Below are positions 44,829 to 56,872 of a stretch of DNA of 64,000 bases, piece by piece. The notes beneath the pieces are model-generated. The model worked only from the letters and a program-made list of their open reading frames with translations, did no database searches and was not told the origin of the DNA. This stretch comes from Novosphingobium sp. FKTRR1 (lineage in GTDB: Bacteria; Pseudomonadota; Alphaproteobacteria; Sphingomonadales; Sphingomonadaceae). Where the stretch lies: assembly GCF_020404405.1 (NCBI RefSeq), contig NZ_JAIZDA010000002.1, positions 62,001 through 126,000 on the forward strand, in the 5' to 3' direction. Both the position numbers and the translations under genes were made by a program. The first letter of the stretch is position 1; the number at the start of each line of letters is the position of its first letter.

Positions 44829-47573
44829 CTAGGCGGCAATGCGCGCGCCGCGATCCTCCGCTGCCTCGACCAGTCGACGCTCGATAGCGCGCAGGCGGCC
44901 ATCGCCGGTCACCTTCTCGCCCAACAAGTCGGTGACGTAAAAGGTGTCGACCGCGCGTTCGCCATACGTCGCGACATGCGCCGAATGGACGATCAGCCGC
45001 GAATCGAACATCGCCCGGCCCAAGCGGCTGAGCAGGGCAGGACGATCGCGCGCACCGACCTCGATCACCGTGAAACGGTTCGAAGCCTTGTTGTCGAAGA
45101 TCACGATCGGCTGCACCTCGAACGCGTCGGACCGCGCGCGCACAGGCGGACGCTCGGCCAGTTGCGGCAGCAGGCGGACCTGATTGGCCAGCGTCTCGGC
45201 GATCGCGTTCTTGAGCCGCTGGATCTGCGAGGCTTCCTTGAGCGGGCGGCCAAGTGGATCCTGCACCAGAAAGTTGTCGACCGCGAGGCCGTTGCGCGCG
45301 GTGTGAATGCGCGCGTCGATGATGTTGCCGCCGGCCAGGTGGATGCCCCCGGCGATGCGATAAAACAGGCCAGGATGGTCGGTGGCCAGCACCGACACCA
45401 GCGTTGCCCCGCGCGCCGGATACCACAGCGCATCGACGCTGAGCGGTTCGCCCAGCGCGCTGTCCATGTGCTGCAGGTTGAGCGCGATGATGTCCTCTGG
45501 CTCGGCGATCCAATAGGCGTCGCCCAACTGGCGACCGACCGTGCCGATCAGCACGTCGCGCTCCTTCAGCAGCCCGCCAACCGCCTTCTTCTTTGCCGCG
45601 ATCCGTTCGGCCCGGCCATGCTGCTTGTGGCCCAAGCGCAGCATTTCTTCGGCCGCGACGAACAGATCGCCCAGCAACTGGCGCTTCCACGAATTCCAGA
45701 TGCCCGGCCCCACCGCGCGAATGTCGACCACGGTCAGCAGCAGCAGCAGCCGCAGCCGCTCCTGACTTTGCACCACGTTCACGAAGTCGGCGATGGTCTT
45801 GTAATCGGCCAGATCGCGCTTGAACGCGGTTGCGCTCATCAACAGGTGATGCCGCACCAGCCAGGCGACCATCTCGGTTTCGGCTGCGCTCATCCCCAGC
45901 CGCGGACACAGCTTCATCGCCACTTCGGCGCCCAGCACCGAATGGTCGCCGCCCCGGCCCTTGGCGATGTCGTGCAGCAAAGTAGCGACATAAAGCACCC
46001 GGCGCGAGGCGACCTTGGCGATCACTTCGGTGGCGAGCGGGTGCTGGTCGCTTTCGACACCCTTTTCGATCTGCGCGAGCAGACCAATGGCGCGAATGGT
46101 GTGCTCGTCCACCGTGTAGTGGTGGTACATATCGAACTGCATTTGCGCCACGACCCGCGCAAAATCGGGCACGAAGCGCCCGAAGACGCCCGTCTCGCTC
46201 ATCCAGCGCAGCACCGTTTCGGGGTTGTGTCGACTGGTCAGCAGATCGAGGAACAACTGGTTGGCTCGCGGATCCTTGCGCAAGGCGGCATCGACCAGCG
46301 CGGCATCGCGCCGGGCCTGCCGCGCAGCATCGGGGTGAATCTCCATCCCCTCACGATCGGCCACGACGAACAGTTCGATCAGGCGCACCGGATCCTTGGC
46401 GAAGAAGTCGTCGCCATCGACGCCCAGCCTGCCCGCCACCACCGGGAACTCCCCGATCTTGCGCTTGCGCCGGGCCTTGAGCTTGGCGAAGAAGCCTTGC
46501 CGGTCCTTGGCGAATTGCTCATCGAGCTGGGCAAGGAACACGCCGGTGAGCGAGCCAACCTGATTGGCCTGCAGGAAGAAAAACTGCATGAAGCGTTCGA
46601 CCGCGCTTTTGCCCGGCCGGTCGGCAAAGTTCATGCGCAGCGCCACCTCGCGCTGAAGGTCGAACGTCAGCCGATCCTCGGCCCGGTTGGTGATCGTGTG
46701 CAGGTGACAGCGCACCGCCCAGAAGAAGTTCTCGGCGCGGCGGAATGCACGATACTCGACCGCGCTGAGCAGGCCGACGTCGACCAGTTCGCTGGGATCG
46801 CGCACTTTGTGGATGTACTTGCCGATCCAGTAGAGCGTGTGCAGATCGCGCAGCCCCCCCTTGCCTTCCTTGACGTTGGGCTCGACGACGTAACGGCTGT
46901 CGCCCAGCCGCTTGTGCCGGTCGTTGCGCTCGCCCAGCTTCTCGGCGACGAACTGCCGCTCGCTACCGGCCACGACTTCAAGCCAGAAGCGGCGCGAGCC
47001 TTCTTCATAGAGGTCGCGGTCGCCCCACACATAGCGCCCTTCCAGCAGCGCAGTACGGATCGTCAGATCCGACTTGGCCATGCGCACCAGATCGTCGAGC
47101 GAGCGGCTGGAATGGCCGACCTTGAGCCCCAGATCCCACAGGAAATAGAGCATCGCCTCGATCACCTGCTCGCACCACGAGGTGGCCTTGATCGGCGTAA
47201 CGAAGGCGATATCGACGTCCGAATGCGGCGCCATTTCGCCCCGGCCATAGCCGCCGACGGCGACGATCGCGATGCGTTCTCCGGTCGACCGGTTCGACGC
47301 GCGATAGACGTTGCCCACGACGTAATCGTGGATCACCCGCACCAGCTGGTCGACCAGAAACGACTGGCCCTGTGCGCATTCGTAGCCTTGCGACGGCCGT
47401 GTCTTGAGCCGCCTTGCCAGTTCCGTGCGCCCGGCAGTCAGCGCCCCGCGCAGCAGCTCGACCACCACCGGACGGGCCTTGTCACGGTGCTCGGCCACCG
47501 CTGCGGAAATCTGTTCGGCCAGTGCGCGCCGATCGATAATCGCGCGCTGGTTGGCAATCCTGGGGAGAGTCAT
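44829..47573 (-). CDS. glnD: PII uridylyltransferase/uridylyl-removing enzyme GlnD
   Basis: 914 residues. Nucleotidyltransferase motif VGGYGRGEMAPHSDVDIAF, HD domain (HYTVDEHTIRAIGLLAQ; LLHDIAKGRGGDHSVLGAEV) and two C-terminal ACT domains (LVSVLATDHPGLFYRIAGG; VIEVGARDRPALLSRLGRAM). It senses glutamine and uridylylates or deuridylylates PII, represented here by GlnK at 23335-23673. Nothing in the motifs is missing. Confidence 0.97.
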   Translation of the reverse strand: MTLPRIANQRAIIDRRALAEQISAAVAEHRDKARPVVVELLRGALTAGRTELARRLKTRPSQGYECAQGQSFLVDQLVRVIHDYVVGNVYRASNRSTGERIAIVAVGGYGRGEMAPHSDVDIAFVTPIKATSWCEQVIEAMLYFLWDLGLKVGHSSRSLDDLVRMAKSDLTIRTALLEGRYVWGDRDLYEEGSRRFWLEVVAGSERQFVAEKLGERNDRHKRLGDSRYVVEPNVKEGKGGLRDLHTLYWIGKYIHKVRDPSELVDVGLLSAVEYRAFRRAENFFWAVRCHLHTITNRAEDRLTFDLQREVALRMNFADRPGKSAVERFMQFFFLQANQVGSLTGVFLAQLDEQFAKDRQGFFAKLKARRKRKIGEFPVVAGRLGVDGDDFFAKDPVRLIELFVVADREGMEIHPDAARQARRDAALVDAALRKDPRANQLFLDLLTSRHNPETVLRWMSETGVFGRFVPDFARVVAQMQFDMYHHYTVDEHTIRAIGLLAQIEKGVESDQHPLATEVIAKVASRRVLYVATLLHDIAKGRGGDHSVLGAEVAMKLCPRLGMSAAETEMVAWLVRHHLLMSATAFKRDLADYKTIADFVNVVQSQERLRLLLLLTVVDIRAVGPGIWNSWKRQLLGDLFVAAEEMLRLGHKQHGRAERIAAKKKAVGGLLKERDVLIGTVGRQLGDAYWIAEPEDIIALNLQHMDSALGEPLSVDALWYPARGATLVSVLATDHPGLFYRIAGGIHLAGGNIIDARIHTARNGLAVDNFLVQDPLGRPLKEASQIQRLKNAIAETLANQVRLLPQLAERPPVRARSDAFEVQPIVIFDNKASNRFTVIEVGARDRPALLSRLGRAMFDSRLIVHSAHVATYGERAVDTFYVTDLLGEKVTGDGRLRAIERRLVEAAEDRGARIAA

Positions 47574-47593
47574 GCCAACGCTTTAGCGCAGGT

Positions 47594-49312
<1,719 letters not shown>

Positions 49313-49454
49313 CACTCTCCGTTACACCCCTTTTGGGGTTTGCCTTAAGGCTTTGCCCTGTGCCAGTAAGGCGCCCGCACGGCCGCCCCGCTCCGGTGGT
49401 ACAGGTCCAATTCCACACCGAAACCGTCAGGGAGTTCGGCGCTTGCTGTCACTT

Positions 49455-50318
49455 ATGGCTACGGCCTCGGTCGATTTTCATCAACCACTTAATTGGGCCG
49501 ATCTGGGCTTGTCCCCGATCGCGCTCGATCTCGGCTTCTTCACGATCAAGTGGTACTCGCTGGCGTACCTCGTCGGCATCATTCTGGGCTATGTCCATCT
49601 TTTGCGGATGATCCGCCAGCCCGGAGCGCCGCTCGGTCAGCGCCATGCCGACGACCTGTTCTTCTATGCCACGCTGGGAATCATCGTCGGTGGCAGGCTG
49701 GGCTATGCGGCGTTTTATGCGCCCGAACTGTTCGTGCATCCGGCCGACCTGCTGAAGCTGTGGCAGGGCGGGATGAGCTTCCATGGCGGATTGATCGGCA
49801 CCGCCGCCGCGATCGGCTTCGTGTCGTGGCGCAACCGCCTCGATTTCCTGCGCGTGTGCGACTACATCGCGCCCTGCGCGCCGCTCGGCCTGTTCTTCGG
49901 CCGTTGCGCCAACTTCGTGAATGGCGAGCTGTGGGGCCGCACCACCGATGCGCATCTGCCCTGGGTCATGGTGTTCCCCGGTGCCGGACCGATGCCCCGC
50001 CATCCCAGCCAGCTTTACGAAGCCCTGCTCGAAGGACTGCTGCTCGGCCTCGTCCTGTTCGCCGTGTTCTGGCGGACCCGCGCACGCTGGCGTCCGGGCG
50101 TACTGACCGGCGTGTTCGCGCTGGGCTATGGTCTGGCCCGCTTCACCGTCGAGTTCTTCCGCGAACCCGACGCGCAATTGCACGACTTTGCCCTGCGCAC
50201 CGGACTTTCGATGGGCCAGTGGCTGACCGTGCCGATGATGGCGCTGGGGCTGGCTTTGCTGGCGCGCGCCCTGACGCGTCCACCGCTGGCGGTCACCGTG
50301 CAATCGCTGCCGGATTGA
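49455..50318 (+). CDS. lgt: Prolipoprotein diacylglyceryl transferase
   Basis: 287 residues, about seven transmembrane helices. The Lgt signature [19 protein letters not shown] and the downstream [16 protein letters not shown] are present, with [11 protein letters not shown] before them. It attaches diacylglycerol to the lipobox Cys of prolipoproteins at the inner membrane. ATG 49455 is the best start; the frame is open upstream. It is followed 12 bp later by the MidA-like methyltransferase gene, as in many alphaproteobacteria. Confidence 0.96.
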   Translation: MATASVDFHQPLNWADLGLSPIALDLGFFTIKWYSLAYLVGIILGYVHLLRMIRQPGAPLGQRHADDLFFYATLGIIVGGRLGYAAFYAPELFVHPADLLKLWQGGMSFHGGLIGTAAAIGFVSWRNRLDFLRVCDYIAPCAPLGLFFGRCANFVNGELWGRTTDAHLPWVMVFPGAGPMPRHPSQLYEALLEGLLLGLVLFAVFWRTRARWRPGVLTGVFALGYGLARFTVEFFREPDAQLHDFALRTGLSMGQWLTVPMMALGLALLARALTRPPLAVTVQSLPD

Positions 50319-50330
50319 AGGCACCACCAA

Positions 50331-51392
50331 TTGCCCGCCGCTGCTCCCAAAGATGACTTGCGTGCCCGCTTTGCCCGACTGATCGCCACCTCGGGGCCGA
50401 TCAGCATCGCGCATTACATCGCCGAATCGAACGCCCGCTATTACGCGTCGCGCGATCCGCTGGGGGTGACGGGAGACTTCACCACCGCGCCCGAGATCAG
50501 CCAGATGTTCGGCGAGATGGTCGGCGTTTGGCTGGCGGACATCTGGCAGCGCGCCGGAGGTCCGGCTCCGGTCGCCTATGTCGAACTCGGCCCGGGACGC
50601 GGCACGCTCGCCCGCGATGCACTGCGCGTGATGGAGCGTATCGGCCTTGTGCCGCAAGTCCACCTTGTCGAAGGCAGCCCGGCCCTGCGCGCGGTGCAGG
50701 CCATGCTTGTGCCGCAAGCACAGTGGCATGACGACTTGTCCACCTTGCCCGATGACCTGCCGCTGCTGGTGGTCGCCAACGAATTCCTCGACGCCCTACC
50801 GGTGCGGCAACTGGTGCGCACCGCAAACGGCTGGCGCGAACGGATGGTCGGCTGGGATGGCGAACGGCTGCTTCCAGTGGCAGGCGACCGCCCGATGGAT
50901 GCCGCCATCCCGCCCGAACTTGCCGACCTTGCCGATGGCGCGATCGTGGAGACCAGCCCCGCCGCGGCCACCGTTACAGGCGAAATCGCCCGTCGCCTTG
51001 CCGCGCAGGGCGGAGCCGCGTTGCTGATTGATTACGGCCATGCGCAACCGCGCATCGGCAGCACCTTGCAGGCAGTGCGCGCCCATGCCGGAGTCGATCC
51101 GTTTGCCCATCCGGGCGAGGCGGACCTGACTGCGCACGTCGACTTTGCGGCGCTTGTTCCGATAGTGGGGCAGTTCGGTTCGCGTTGGCTTGGCACGGTC
51201 GCTCAGGGCGCCTGGCTGCAAGCGATGGGAATCGAACAACGTGCGCAAGCGCTCGCCAGCCGTTTTCCAAGCCAGGCAGAAGCCGTCGCTGCGGGGCTGC
51301 AACGACTGGTTGCACCCGATGCCATGGGAGATCTGTTCAAGGTGATGGGCCTTGCCGCGCCGCCTTGGCCCGACGGCGCCGGATTCGCTTGA
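50331..51392 (+). CDS. MidA/NDUFAF7-family SAM-dependent methyltransferase
   Basis: 353 residues from TTG 50331, with GAAGG about 9 nt upstream. The family N-terminus ISIAHYIAESNARYYASRDPLG is followed by FTTAPEISQMFGEMVG, the SAM loop VELGPGRGTLARDALRV, VVANEFLDALPVRQLV and LLIDYGHAQP. The mitochondrial homologue NDUFAF7 methylates an arginine of complex I during assembly; the bacterial role is less clear. It probably shares a transcript with lgt. Confidence 0.9.
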   Translation: MPAAAPKDDLRARFARLIATSGPISIAHYIAESNARYYASRDPLGVTGDFTTAPEISQMFGEMVGVWLADIWQRAGGPAPVAYVELGPGRGTLARDALRVMERIGLVPQVHLVEGSPALRAVQAMLVPQAQWHDDLSTLPDDLPLLVVANEFLDALPVRQLVRTANGWRERMVGWDGERLLPVAGDRPMDAAIPPELADLADGAIVETSPAAATVTGEIARRLAAQGGAALLIDYGHAQPRIGSTLQAVRAHAGVDPFAHPGEADLTAHVDFAALVPIVGQFGSRWLGTVAQGAWLQAMGIEQRAQALASRFPSQAEAVAAGLQRLVAPDAMGDLFKVMGLAAPPWPDGAGFA

Positions 51393-51693
51393 GTCCAAAC
51401 CACGCGGAAACCTGTTGTTTCCCAAGCCTTTTGCGAGTGCCTCGCAGCCTTCGGATGCGCTTTGCCGTCCTTGTGCATGGAGCGCCTTCGCTAGGGCAAA
51501 ATGCCTGTTGGCAAAGCGGCGGATTTGCGTCTATCTGGCCCGCGAACTGGGGTCGGCTGTCCTTGATTTGCGATGGATCGACCCTGCGGCGTCCGGTATG
51601 CCCGCAAGGGATATGTACCGAGCTCGTCGATCAGGGGGCACGTTAAACCGCGTCCGGCTCCCCGGGCGCGGTGTCAGCAAGCAGGGATTTTAA
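51393..51693 (+). other. 301-bp gap between the midA-like gene and petA
   Basis: I see no gene, tRNA, clear hairpin or recognisable riboswitch. Short open frames here overlap the end of the midA-like gene and have no family resemblance. It should hold the petABC promoter and leader. A GCAGGG at 51681-51686 may act as the petA ribosome site. Confidence 0.6.
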
Positions 51694-52257
51694 ATGGCTG
51701 AAGAGGCGATCATCGATCCGGCGCACGAAAGTGGCGAAGGCGTTCGCCGTCGCGATTTCATCAATATCGCGGCAGTGAGCTTTGCGGGAGCGGGCGGCAT
51801 TGCCGTGCTCGTCCCGCTGATTTCGCAAATGGCCCCTTCGGCCGACGTGCTGGCCGAAAGCTCCACCGAAATCGACATTTCGGCGATCCAGCCGGGTCAG
51901 GCGATCAAGGCCGTGTGGCGCAAGCAACCGGTGTTCGTGCGCAATCTCACCGCGCCCGAAATCAAGGAAGCCGATGCGGTGCCCGTGGCCTCGCTGCGCG
52001 ACCCGCAAAGCCTGTCTGACCGGACCAAGGCGGGCAAAACCAACTGGCTGATCACGATGGGTGTCTGCACCCATCTCGGCTGCGTGCCGCTGGGCGCTGG
52101 CGAAGGCGAAGTGAAGGGCGAGTTCGGCGGATATTTCTGCCCCTGCCACGGATCGGTCTACGATACCGCCGCACGCATCCGCAAAGGCCCGGCACCGAAG
52201 AACCTTGAGGTGCCCCCCTATGAATTCACTTCCGACACTGTCGTGAAGATCGGCTGA
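51694..52257 (+). CDS. petA: Ubiquinol-cytochrome c reductase, Rieske iron-sulfur subunit
   Basis: 187 residues. A Tat-type anchor ([20 protein letters not shown]) leads into one transmembrane helix. The 2Fe-2S ligands are in [12 protein letters not shown] and [13 protein letters not shown]. It transfers electrons from ubiquinol to cytochrome c1 in the bc1 complex. It is first of petA-petB-petC, 11 bp before petB. Confidence 0.97.
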   Translation: MAEEAIIDPAHESGEGVRRRDFINIAAVSFAGAGGIAVLVPLISQMAPSADVLAESSTEIDISAIQPGQAIKAVWRKQPVFVRNLTAPEIKEADAVPVASLRDPQSLSDRTKAGKTNWLITMGVCTHLGCVPLGAGEGEVKGEFGGYFCPCHGSVYDTAARIRKGPAPKNLEVPPYEFTSDTVVKIG

Positions 52258-52268
52258 GGACTGACACG

Positions 52269-53558
52269 ATGAGCTTTCCCTGGGCGAAAGAGTATAACCC
52301 GAGCCAGCCGTTCATGGTGTGGCTTGACGAGAAGCTGCCGCTGCCGCGCTTTGTCTACAATGCGATCGGCGCGGGCTATCCGGTTCCCCGCAACCTCAAC
52401 TACATGTGGAACTTCGGCATTCTCGCCGGGTTCGCGCTGGTGCTGCAGATCGTCACCGGGGTCATCCTGGCGATGCATTATGCCGCCAACGCCGGCGTGG
52501 CGTTCGACAGCGTCGAACACATCATGCGCGACGTGAACTGGGGCTGGGCGCTGCGCTATGCCCACGCCAACGGTGCCTCGGCATTCTTCGTGGTGGTTTA
52601 CACCCACATCTTCCGCGGCTTCTTCTACTCGTCGTACAAGGCCCCGCGCGAGATGATCTGGCTGCTGGGCGTGGTCATCTTCCTGCTGATGATGGCAACC
52701 GCTTTCATGGGCTATGTTCTGCCTTGGGGCCAGATGAGCTTCTGGGGCGCCAAGGTCATCACCGGCCTGTTCTCGGCCATTCCGCTGATCGGTGAGCCGC
52801 TGCAGCAGTGGCTGCTTGGTGGCTTCGCTCCCGACAACGCTGCGCTCAACCGCTTCTTCAGCCTGCACTTCCTGCTGCCGTTCGTGATCTTGGGTGTCAT
52901 CATCCTGCACGTCTGGGCGCTGCACATCCCCGGATCGTCCAACCCGACCGGCGTGGAAGTGAAGACGGAATCGGACACCGTGCCGTTCCATCCTTACTAC
53001 ACCGCCAAGGACGGCTTCGGGCTCGGCCTGTTCCTGCTGATCTACTTCGCGGTGGTGTTCTTTGCGCCTAACGCGCTGGGTCACCCGGACAACTACATCG
53101 CGGCCAACCCGCTGTCGACGCCGGCCCACATCGTGCCCGAATGGTACTTCTGGCCATTCTACGCGATCCTGCGCGCCTTCACCGCGGACTTCTTCTTCAT
53201 CCCGGCCAAGCTGATGGGCGTGCTGGCGATGTTCAGCGCGATCCTCGTGTGGTTCTTCCTGCCCTGGCTGGACACCTCGCCGGTGCGTTCGGGCCACTAC
53301 CGCCCGCTGTTCCGCAAGTTCTTCTACCTCATCGTCATCGACGTGCTGGTGCTGGGCTATTGCGGTGGTTCGCCGGCCGAAACCAAGTACGTGCTGATCT
53401 CGCAGATCGGCGCGACGTATTACTTCCTTCACTTCCTGGTGATCTTGCCGATCGTTTCCTCGATCGAAAAGCCCGCGCCGCTGCCGTTCTCGATCACCGA
53501 GTCCGTGCTGGGCAAGGACGAAGGCGCCGTGCTCACCGCCAACCCTGCTGCTGCCTGA
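52269..53558 (+). CDS. petB: Cytochrome b subunit of the bc1 complex
   Basis: 429 residues, eight or nine transmembrane helices. Haem-binding His residues lie in the helix-B stretch [13 protein letters not shown] and the helix-D stretch [20 protein letters not shown]; the quinol site PEWY appears in [12 protein letters not shown]. It is not fused to cytochrome c1; petC is a separate gene 33 bp downstream. Confidence 0.97.
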   Translation: MSFPWAKEYNPSQPFMVWLDEKLPLPRFVYNAIGAGYPVPRNLNYMWNFGILAGFALVLQIVTGVILAMHYAANAGVAFDSVEHIMRDVNWGWALRYAHANGASAFFVVVYTHIFRGFFYSSYKAPREMIWLLGVVIFLLMMATAFMGYVLPWGQMSFWGAKVITGLFSAIPLIGEPLQQWLLGGFAPDNAALNRFFSLHFLLPFVILGVIILHVWALHIPGSSNPTGVEVKTESDTVPFHPYYTAKDGFGLGLFLLIYFAVVFFAPNALGHPDNYIAANPLSTPAHIVPEWYFWPFYAILRAFTADFFFIPAKLMGVLAMFSAILVWFFLPWLDTSPVRSGHYRPLFRKFFYLIVIDVLVLGYCGGSPAETKYVLISQIGATYYFLHFLVILPIVSSIEKPAPLPFSITESVLGKDEGAVLTANPAAA

Positions 53559-53591
53559 GCGCGCGCAAGCGATAGAAAGAAAGAGAACCCC

Positions 53592-54404
53592 ATGGTCCGT
53601 CTTTTTGGCCCTCTGGTCGGCTTGTTCTTCGCCGTCGCCCTGCTGTGGTCGTTCGGTGTCGGCCTGGTTCAGGCGATCCGCGAACCCGAAGCTGCCACCG
53701 CGATCCAGCTGTTTCACAAGGCTCCCGAAGAAGCCGACTTCTCCTTCAACGGGGTATTCGGCAAGTTCGAACGGCCGCAGTTGCAGCGTGGCTTCCAGAT
53801 CTACCAGCAGGTCTGCGCCAACTGCCACTCGCTCAAGCAGGTTGCTTTCCGCGACCTCGCCGCGCTTGGTTATAACGAAGCCGAAGTGAAGGCGATCGCC
53901 AAGAACTGGCCGACCAAGGCCAAGACTTTCGATCCCAAGACCGGCGATGCGGGCGAACGGGCGAATACCCCGGCCGATCACTTCCCGCCCGTGTACTATG
54001 CCGGTACCGGCAACCCGCCCGATCTGTCGCTGATCACCAAGGCACGCCACGAAGGACCGGAATACGTCGCTTCGCTGCTTCAGGGCTACACCGAACAACC
54101 GGCTGCGCTGCTCAAGCAATTCCCGGATGCCAAGACCCCGGAAGGGCTGCACTACAACCCCTACTTCGCCAACCTGAACATCGCGATGCCGCCGCCGCTG
54201 ACCGATGATGCGGTGACCTACAGCGATGGCACCAAGGCCACGCTGAAGCAGGAATCGGAAGACGTCGCCGCGTTCCTGACCTGGACCGCCGAGCCCAAGC
54301 TCGAAAAGCGTCGCCAGACCGGTTGGGCCGTGGTTGGCTTCCTGCTCGTCGCCACTGTTCTGGCCTACCTCGCCAAGAAGAACGTCTGGGCAAACGCCCA
54401 CTGA
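53592..54404 (+). CDS. petC: Cytochrome c1 subunit of the bc1 complex
   Basis: 270 residues. An N-terminal hydrophobic segment (GPLVGLFFAVALLWSFGVG) acts as export signal. The haem motif is CANCH in YQQVCANCHSLKQVAFRD, the axial Met is in NLNIAMPPPL, and the C-terminal anchor is TGWAVVGFLLVATVLAYLA. It accepts electrons from the Rieske protein and passes them to a soluble cytochrome c. It is last in the operon and followed by a terminator. Confidence 0.96.
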   Translation: MVRLFGPLVGLFFAVALLWSFGVGLVQAIREPEAATAIQLFHKAPEEADFSFNGVFGKFERPQLQRGFQIYQQVCANCHSLKQVAFRDLAALGYNEAEVKAIAKNWPTKAKTFDPKTGDAGERANTPADHFPPVYYAGTGNPPDLSLITKARHEGPEYVASLLQGYTEQPAALLKQFPDAKTPEGLHYNPYFANLNIAMPPPLTDDAVTYSDGTKATLKQESEDVAAFLTWTAEPKLEKRRQTGWAVVGFLLVATVLAYLAKKNVWANAH

Positions 54405-54430
54405 TCGGTTCACCTCGGCGCAGACCAACA

Positions 54431-54462
54431 GAAAGGCCACCGGCGACGGTGGCCTTTCTTGT
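54431..54462 (+). terminator. Intrinsic terminator after petABC
   Basis: A 12-bp perfect stem (GAAAGGCCACCG at 54431-54442, CGGTGGCCTTTC at 54447-54458) closed by a GCGA tetraloop, then TTGT. It begins 27 bp after the petC stop. The T-run is short, but the stem is strong. Confidence 0.85.
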
Positions 54463-54539
54463 ATCCGCCTCAGACACACCGCAGGCCCTTGCCGACAGAG
54501 CCCGGCTGTGCTCCCATCCGCAATGGGAGAGCAAACGGC

Positions 54540-55238
54540 ATGATCGAACTGTATACCGCACCCACGCCGAACGGGTGGAAGATTTCCATCATGCTCGAGG
54601 AATGCGGGTTGCCCTACCGCACCCACTGGGTAGACATCGGCAAAGGCGAACAGTTCGCGCCTGAATTTCTGGCAATCAGTCCCAACAATCGCATCCCGGC
54701 CATTGTCGACAGCGATCCGGTCGATGGCGGCGTTCCGGTGTCAGTGTTCGAAACCGGCGCGATCCTGCTCTACCTTGCCGATAAGACAGGGCAATTCATC
54801 CCCGCCGATCTGCGCGGCCGCACGCTGGTGCTCGAATGGCTGGCATGGCAGATTGCCGGACTCGGCCCGATGCTGGGGCAGCACGGCCATTTCGCGCTCT
54901 ATGCGCCCGAGCGCTTGCCCTACCCCACCGAGCGATACCGGCACGAGACGCTGCGCCTATACGGTGTGCTCGACCGGCGGTTGACGGGGCGAGAATACAT
55001 CGCCGCCGAAGAGTACACGATCGCCGACATTGCCTGCTGGCCATGGGTCCGTACATGGAAGGCACAGGGCGTACCCTTGGCCGACTTCCCGGCAGTACAA
55101 GCGTGGTACGACCGGCTCAAGCTGCGTGACGGTCTGCGGCGTGGCGTCGCCCTTGGCGCAGACCGCGTTCGCCGCCGCCCGCAAGACGATGCCGAAGCGG
55201 CGCGGACCTTGTTCGGCTTTCATAAGGATCAGGCATGA
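54540..55238 (+). CDS. Glutathione S-transferase (YfcG/YghU-like)
   Basis: 232 residues, ATG with GGGAGAG upstream. N-terminal thioredoxin-like domain ELYTAPTPNGWKISIMLEEC, cis-Pro region NNRIPAIVDSDP and FETGAILLYLADKTG; the C-terminal helical domain has EEYTIADIACWPWVRTW. The TPNGWK start resembles the Nu-class disulfide-reductase-type GSTs of E. coli. It overlaps the HCCA isomerase-like gene by ATGA, so the pair is probably co-translated and may act on glutathione conjugates. Confidence 0.9.
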   Translation: MIELYTAPTPNGWKISIMLEECGLPYRTHWVDIGKGEQFAPEFLAISPNNRIPAIVDSDPVDGGVPVSVFETGAILLYLADKTGQFIPADLRGRTLVLEWLAWQIAGLGPMLGQHGHFALYAPERLPYPTERYRHETLRLYGVLDRRLTGREYIAAEEYTIADIACWPWVRTWKAQGVPLADFPAVQAWYDRLKLRDGLRRGVALGADRVRRRPQDDAEAARTLFGFHKDQA

Positions 55239-55867
55239 CCGTGACTGTGGAGTTCTTCTTCGACCTGTCCTCGCCTTGGACCTACCTCGCGTTCAATAAC
55301 CTGCAACCGATCGCGGCGGAGACCGACGCCGAAGTTCGCTGGCGCCCGTTCCTGGTCGGTGGAGTATTCAATGCGGTCAACCCGCGCGTCTACGCCATGC
55401 GCGCAGATCCCGATCAGACCGCAATGAACCGCAGCTTCGGCTGGTTGAAGGAATGGGCCCGCCTTGCCGGACTGCCGCTGAACTTTCCCTCACCCCACCA
55501 CCCGGTCAAGTCGGTGCTGGCGATGCGCTGCTGCTGCGCGCTTGAAGATGATCAGCAAGCCCTGTTCCACTTTGCGGACGCCGCCTTCACCGCCTATTTT
55601 GCCGAGGCGCGCAACATCGACGATCCCGCCGTGCTCGCGCAGGTTGCCGATGCGCTAGGCCTCGATGGCGCCGCGCTGATCGAACGCGCCGGTCAGCCTG
55701 CGGCCAAGGACCGCTTGCGCGCCAATACCGACGAAGCCATCGCGCGCGGTGCGTTTGGTTCGCCGACGATCATTGTTGGCGGCAAGCACCTGTATTTCGG
55801 GAACGATCAGTTGCCGCTCGTACGCCAGCGCATCGCGGAATCGGTCAAAATCGCAAACGAGAGTTGA
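55235..55867 (+). CDS. 2-hydroxychromene-2-carboxylate isomerase-like, kappa-class GST fold
   Basis: 210 residues. DsbA-like fold with an N-terminal VEFFFDLSSPWTYLAFNNL (Ser-Pro instead of a CXXC), WRPFLVGGVFN, LNFPSPHHPVKSVLAMR and the C-terminal FGSPTIIVGGKHLYFGNDQL. These match the HCCA isomerase (NahD) family, which uses glutathione in naphthalene degradation. No other aromatic degradation gene is near, so the function may be general thiol isomerase/oxidoreductase. Confidence 0.88.
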   Translation: MTVTVEFFFDLSSPWTYLAFNNLQPIAAETDAEVRWRPFLVGGVFNAVNPRVYAMRADPDQTAMNRSFGWLKEWARLAGLPLNFPSPHHPVKSVLAMRCCCALEDDQQALFHFADAAFTAYFAEARNIDDPAVLAQVADALGLDGAALIERAGQPAAKDRLRANTDEAIARGAFGSPTIIVGGKHLYFGNDQLPLVRQRIAESVKIANES

Positions 55868-55906
55868 CGCGAACCGCCCAGCCGTGGCAATCGCGCACAA
55901 TCACGA

Positions 55907-55980
55907 GCGGGTATAGCTTAGTGGTAAAGTCCCAGCCTTCCAAGCTGGTCATGCGGGTTCGATTCCCGCTACCCGCTCCA
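55907..55980 (+). tRNA. tRNA-Gly (anticodon TCC)
   Basis: 74 nt including an encoded CCA. The acceptor GCGGGTA pairs with TACCCGC, the D-arm has TTAGTGGTAAAG, the anticodon arm is CCAGC, loop CTTCCAA, GCTGG (anticodon TCC) and the T-arm is GCGGGTTCGATTCCCGC. It lies between the HCCA-type isomerase and mutM. Confidence 0.98.
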
Positions 55981-56000
55981 CTTCCTCTTAAATTGAACCT

Positions 56001-56813
56001 TCAGCGCTGGCACTTGCGGCAGAAGAAGGTCGAGCGCCCGCCTTGGACGACGCGCTCGACAGCGCCACCGCAAGCGCATTGCTCGCCCTCGCGCCCGTAG
56101 ACGCGCCAGTCCTTGGCGAAATAGCCCAGTTCGCCGTCGGGGCGGGCATAGTCGCGCAAGGTCGATCCGCCCGCCGCGATCGATTCTTCCAGCACATCGC
56201 GGATCTGAGGTACCAGCCGGTTGAGCGCAGCGCGGCTGACTTTGCCCGCCTCGCGCTCGGGATGGATTCCGGCCCGATGCAGCGCCTCGCACACATAGAT
56301 GTTGCCAAGCCCCGCCACGATGCGCTGGTCGAGCAACAACAGCTTGATCGCGGCAACCCGGTCCTTGAATGCGGTGGCCAGATGCGCGGATGTGAGGCCC
56401 GGACCCAGCGGTTCTGGCCCCAAGGCGGCAAACGCGGGCCATTGATCCAGCAGCGGCGTGTCGACAAGATCGACCGAGCCGAACCGGCGCGCATCGTTGA
56501 GTGCCAGCACGTGGCCGCGTCCTGTCTCCAGCACCAGATGGTCGTGCTTTTCGATGGCGGTCGGATCGATTCGCCAGCGCCCCGACATGCCCAGATGAAA
56601 GATCATGGTCGCATCGCGGTCGGTATGGATGAGCCCGTACTTGGCACGGCGCGACAGCCCGGTGACGCGCGCGCCGATCAGCACTTGCGCGAGGTCAGGC
56701 GGAAACGGGCGGCGCAGATCGGCGCGGTTGACGGCAACGCCGGTCAGCACGTCGTCCTGCAAGACGCCGGCAAGGCCGCGGACGGTGGTTTCTACCTCTG
56801 GCAGTTCGGGCAT
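56001..56813 (-). CDS. mutM: Formamidopyrimidine-DNA glycosylase
   Basis: 270 residues. The catalytic N-terminus PELPEVETTVRGL is intact, with the H2TH region in RIVAGLGNIYVCEALHRAG and lysine of the SRRAKYG segment. The C-terminal zinc finger reads QCACGG then FFCRKCQR. The first pair is therefore C-x-C rather than the usual C-x2-C, a variant also remembered from other alphaproteobacterial MutM. It removes oxidised purines such as 8-oxoG. It is divergent from ubiE. Confidence 0.95.
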   Translation of the reverse strand: MPELPEVETTVRGLAGVLQDDVLTGVAVNRADLRRPFPPDLAQVLIGARVTGLSRRAKYGLIHTDRDATMIFHLGMSGRWRIDPTAIEKHDHLVLETGRGHVLALNDARRFGSVDLVDTPLLDQWPAFAALGPEPLGPGLTSAHLATAFKDRVAAIKLLLLDQRIVAGLGNIYVCEALHRAGIHPEREAGKVSRAALNRLVPQIRDVLEESIAAGGSTLRDYARPDGELGYFAKDWRVYGREGEQCACGGAVERVVQGGRSTFFCRKCQR

Positions 56814-56872
56814 GGTGCACTGACCCCTATCAGGCTTTGCGGTGCGGGCAATTCCTCACTAAAGGCCGGATG

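Noticed and set aside
52218..54626. Minus-strand open frame of about 800 codons opposite petB and petC
   Set aside because: Covers two well-supported respiratory genes; no domain visible.
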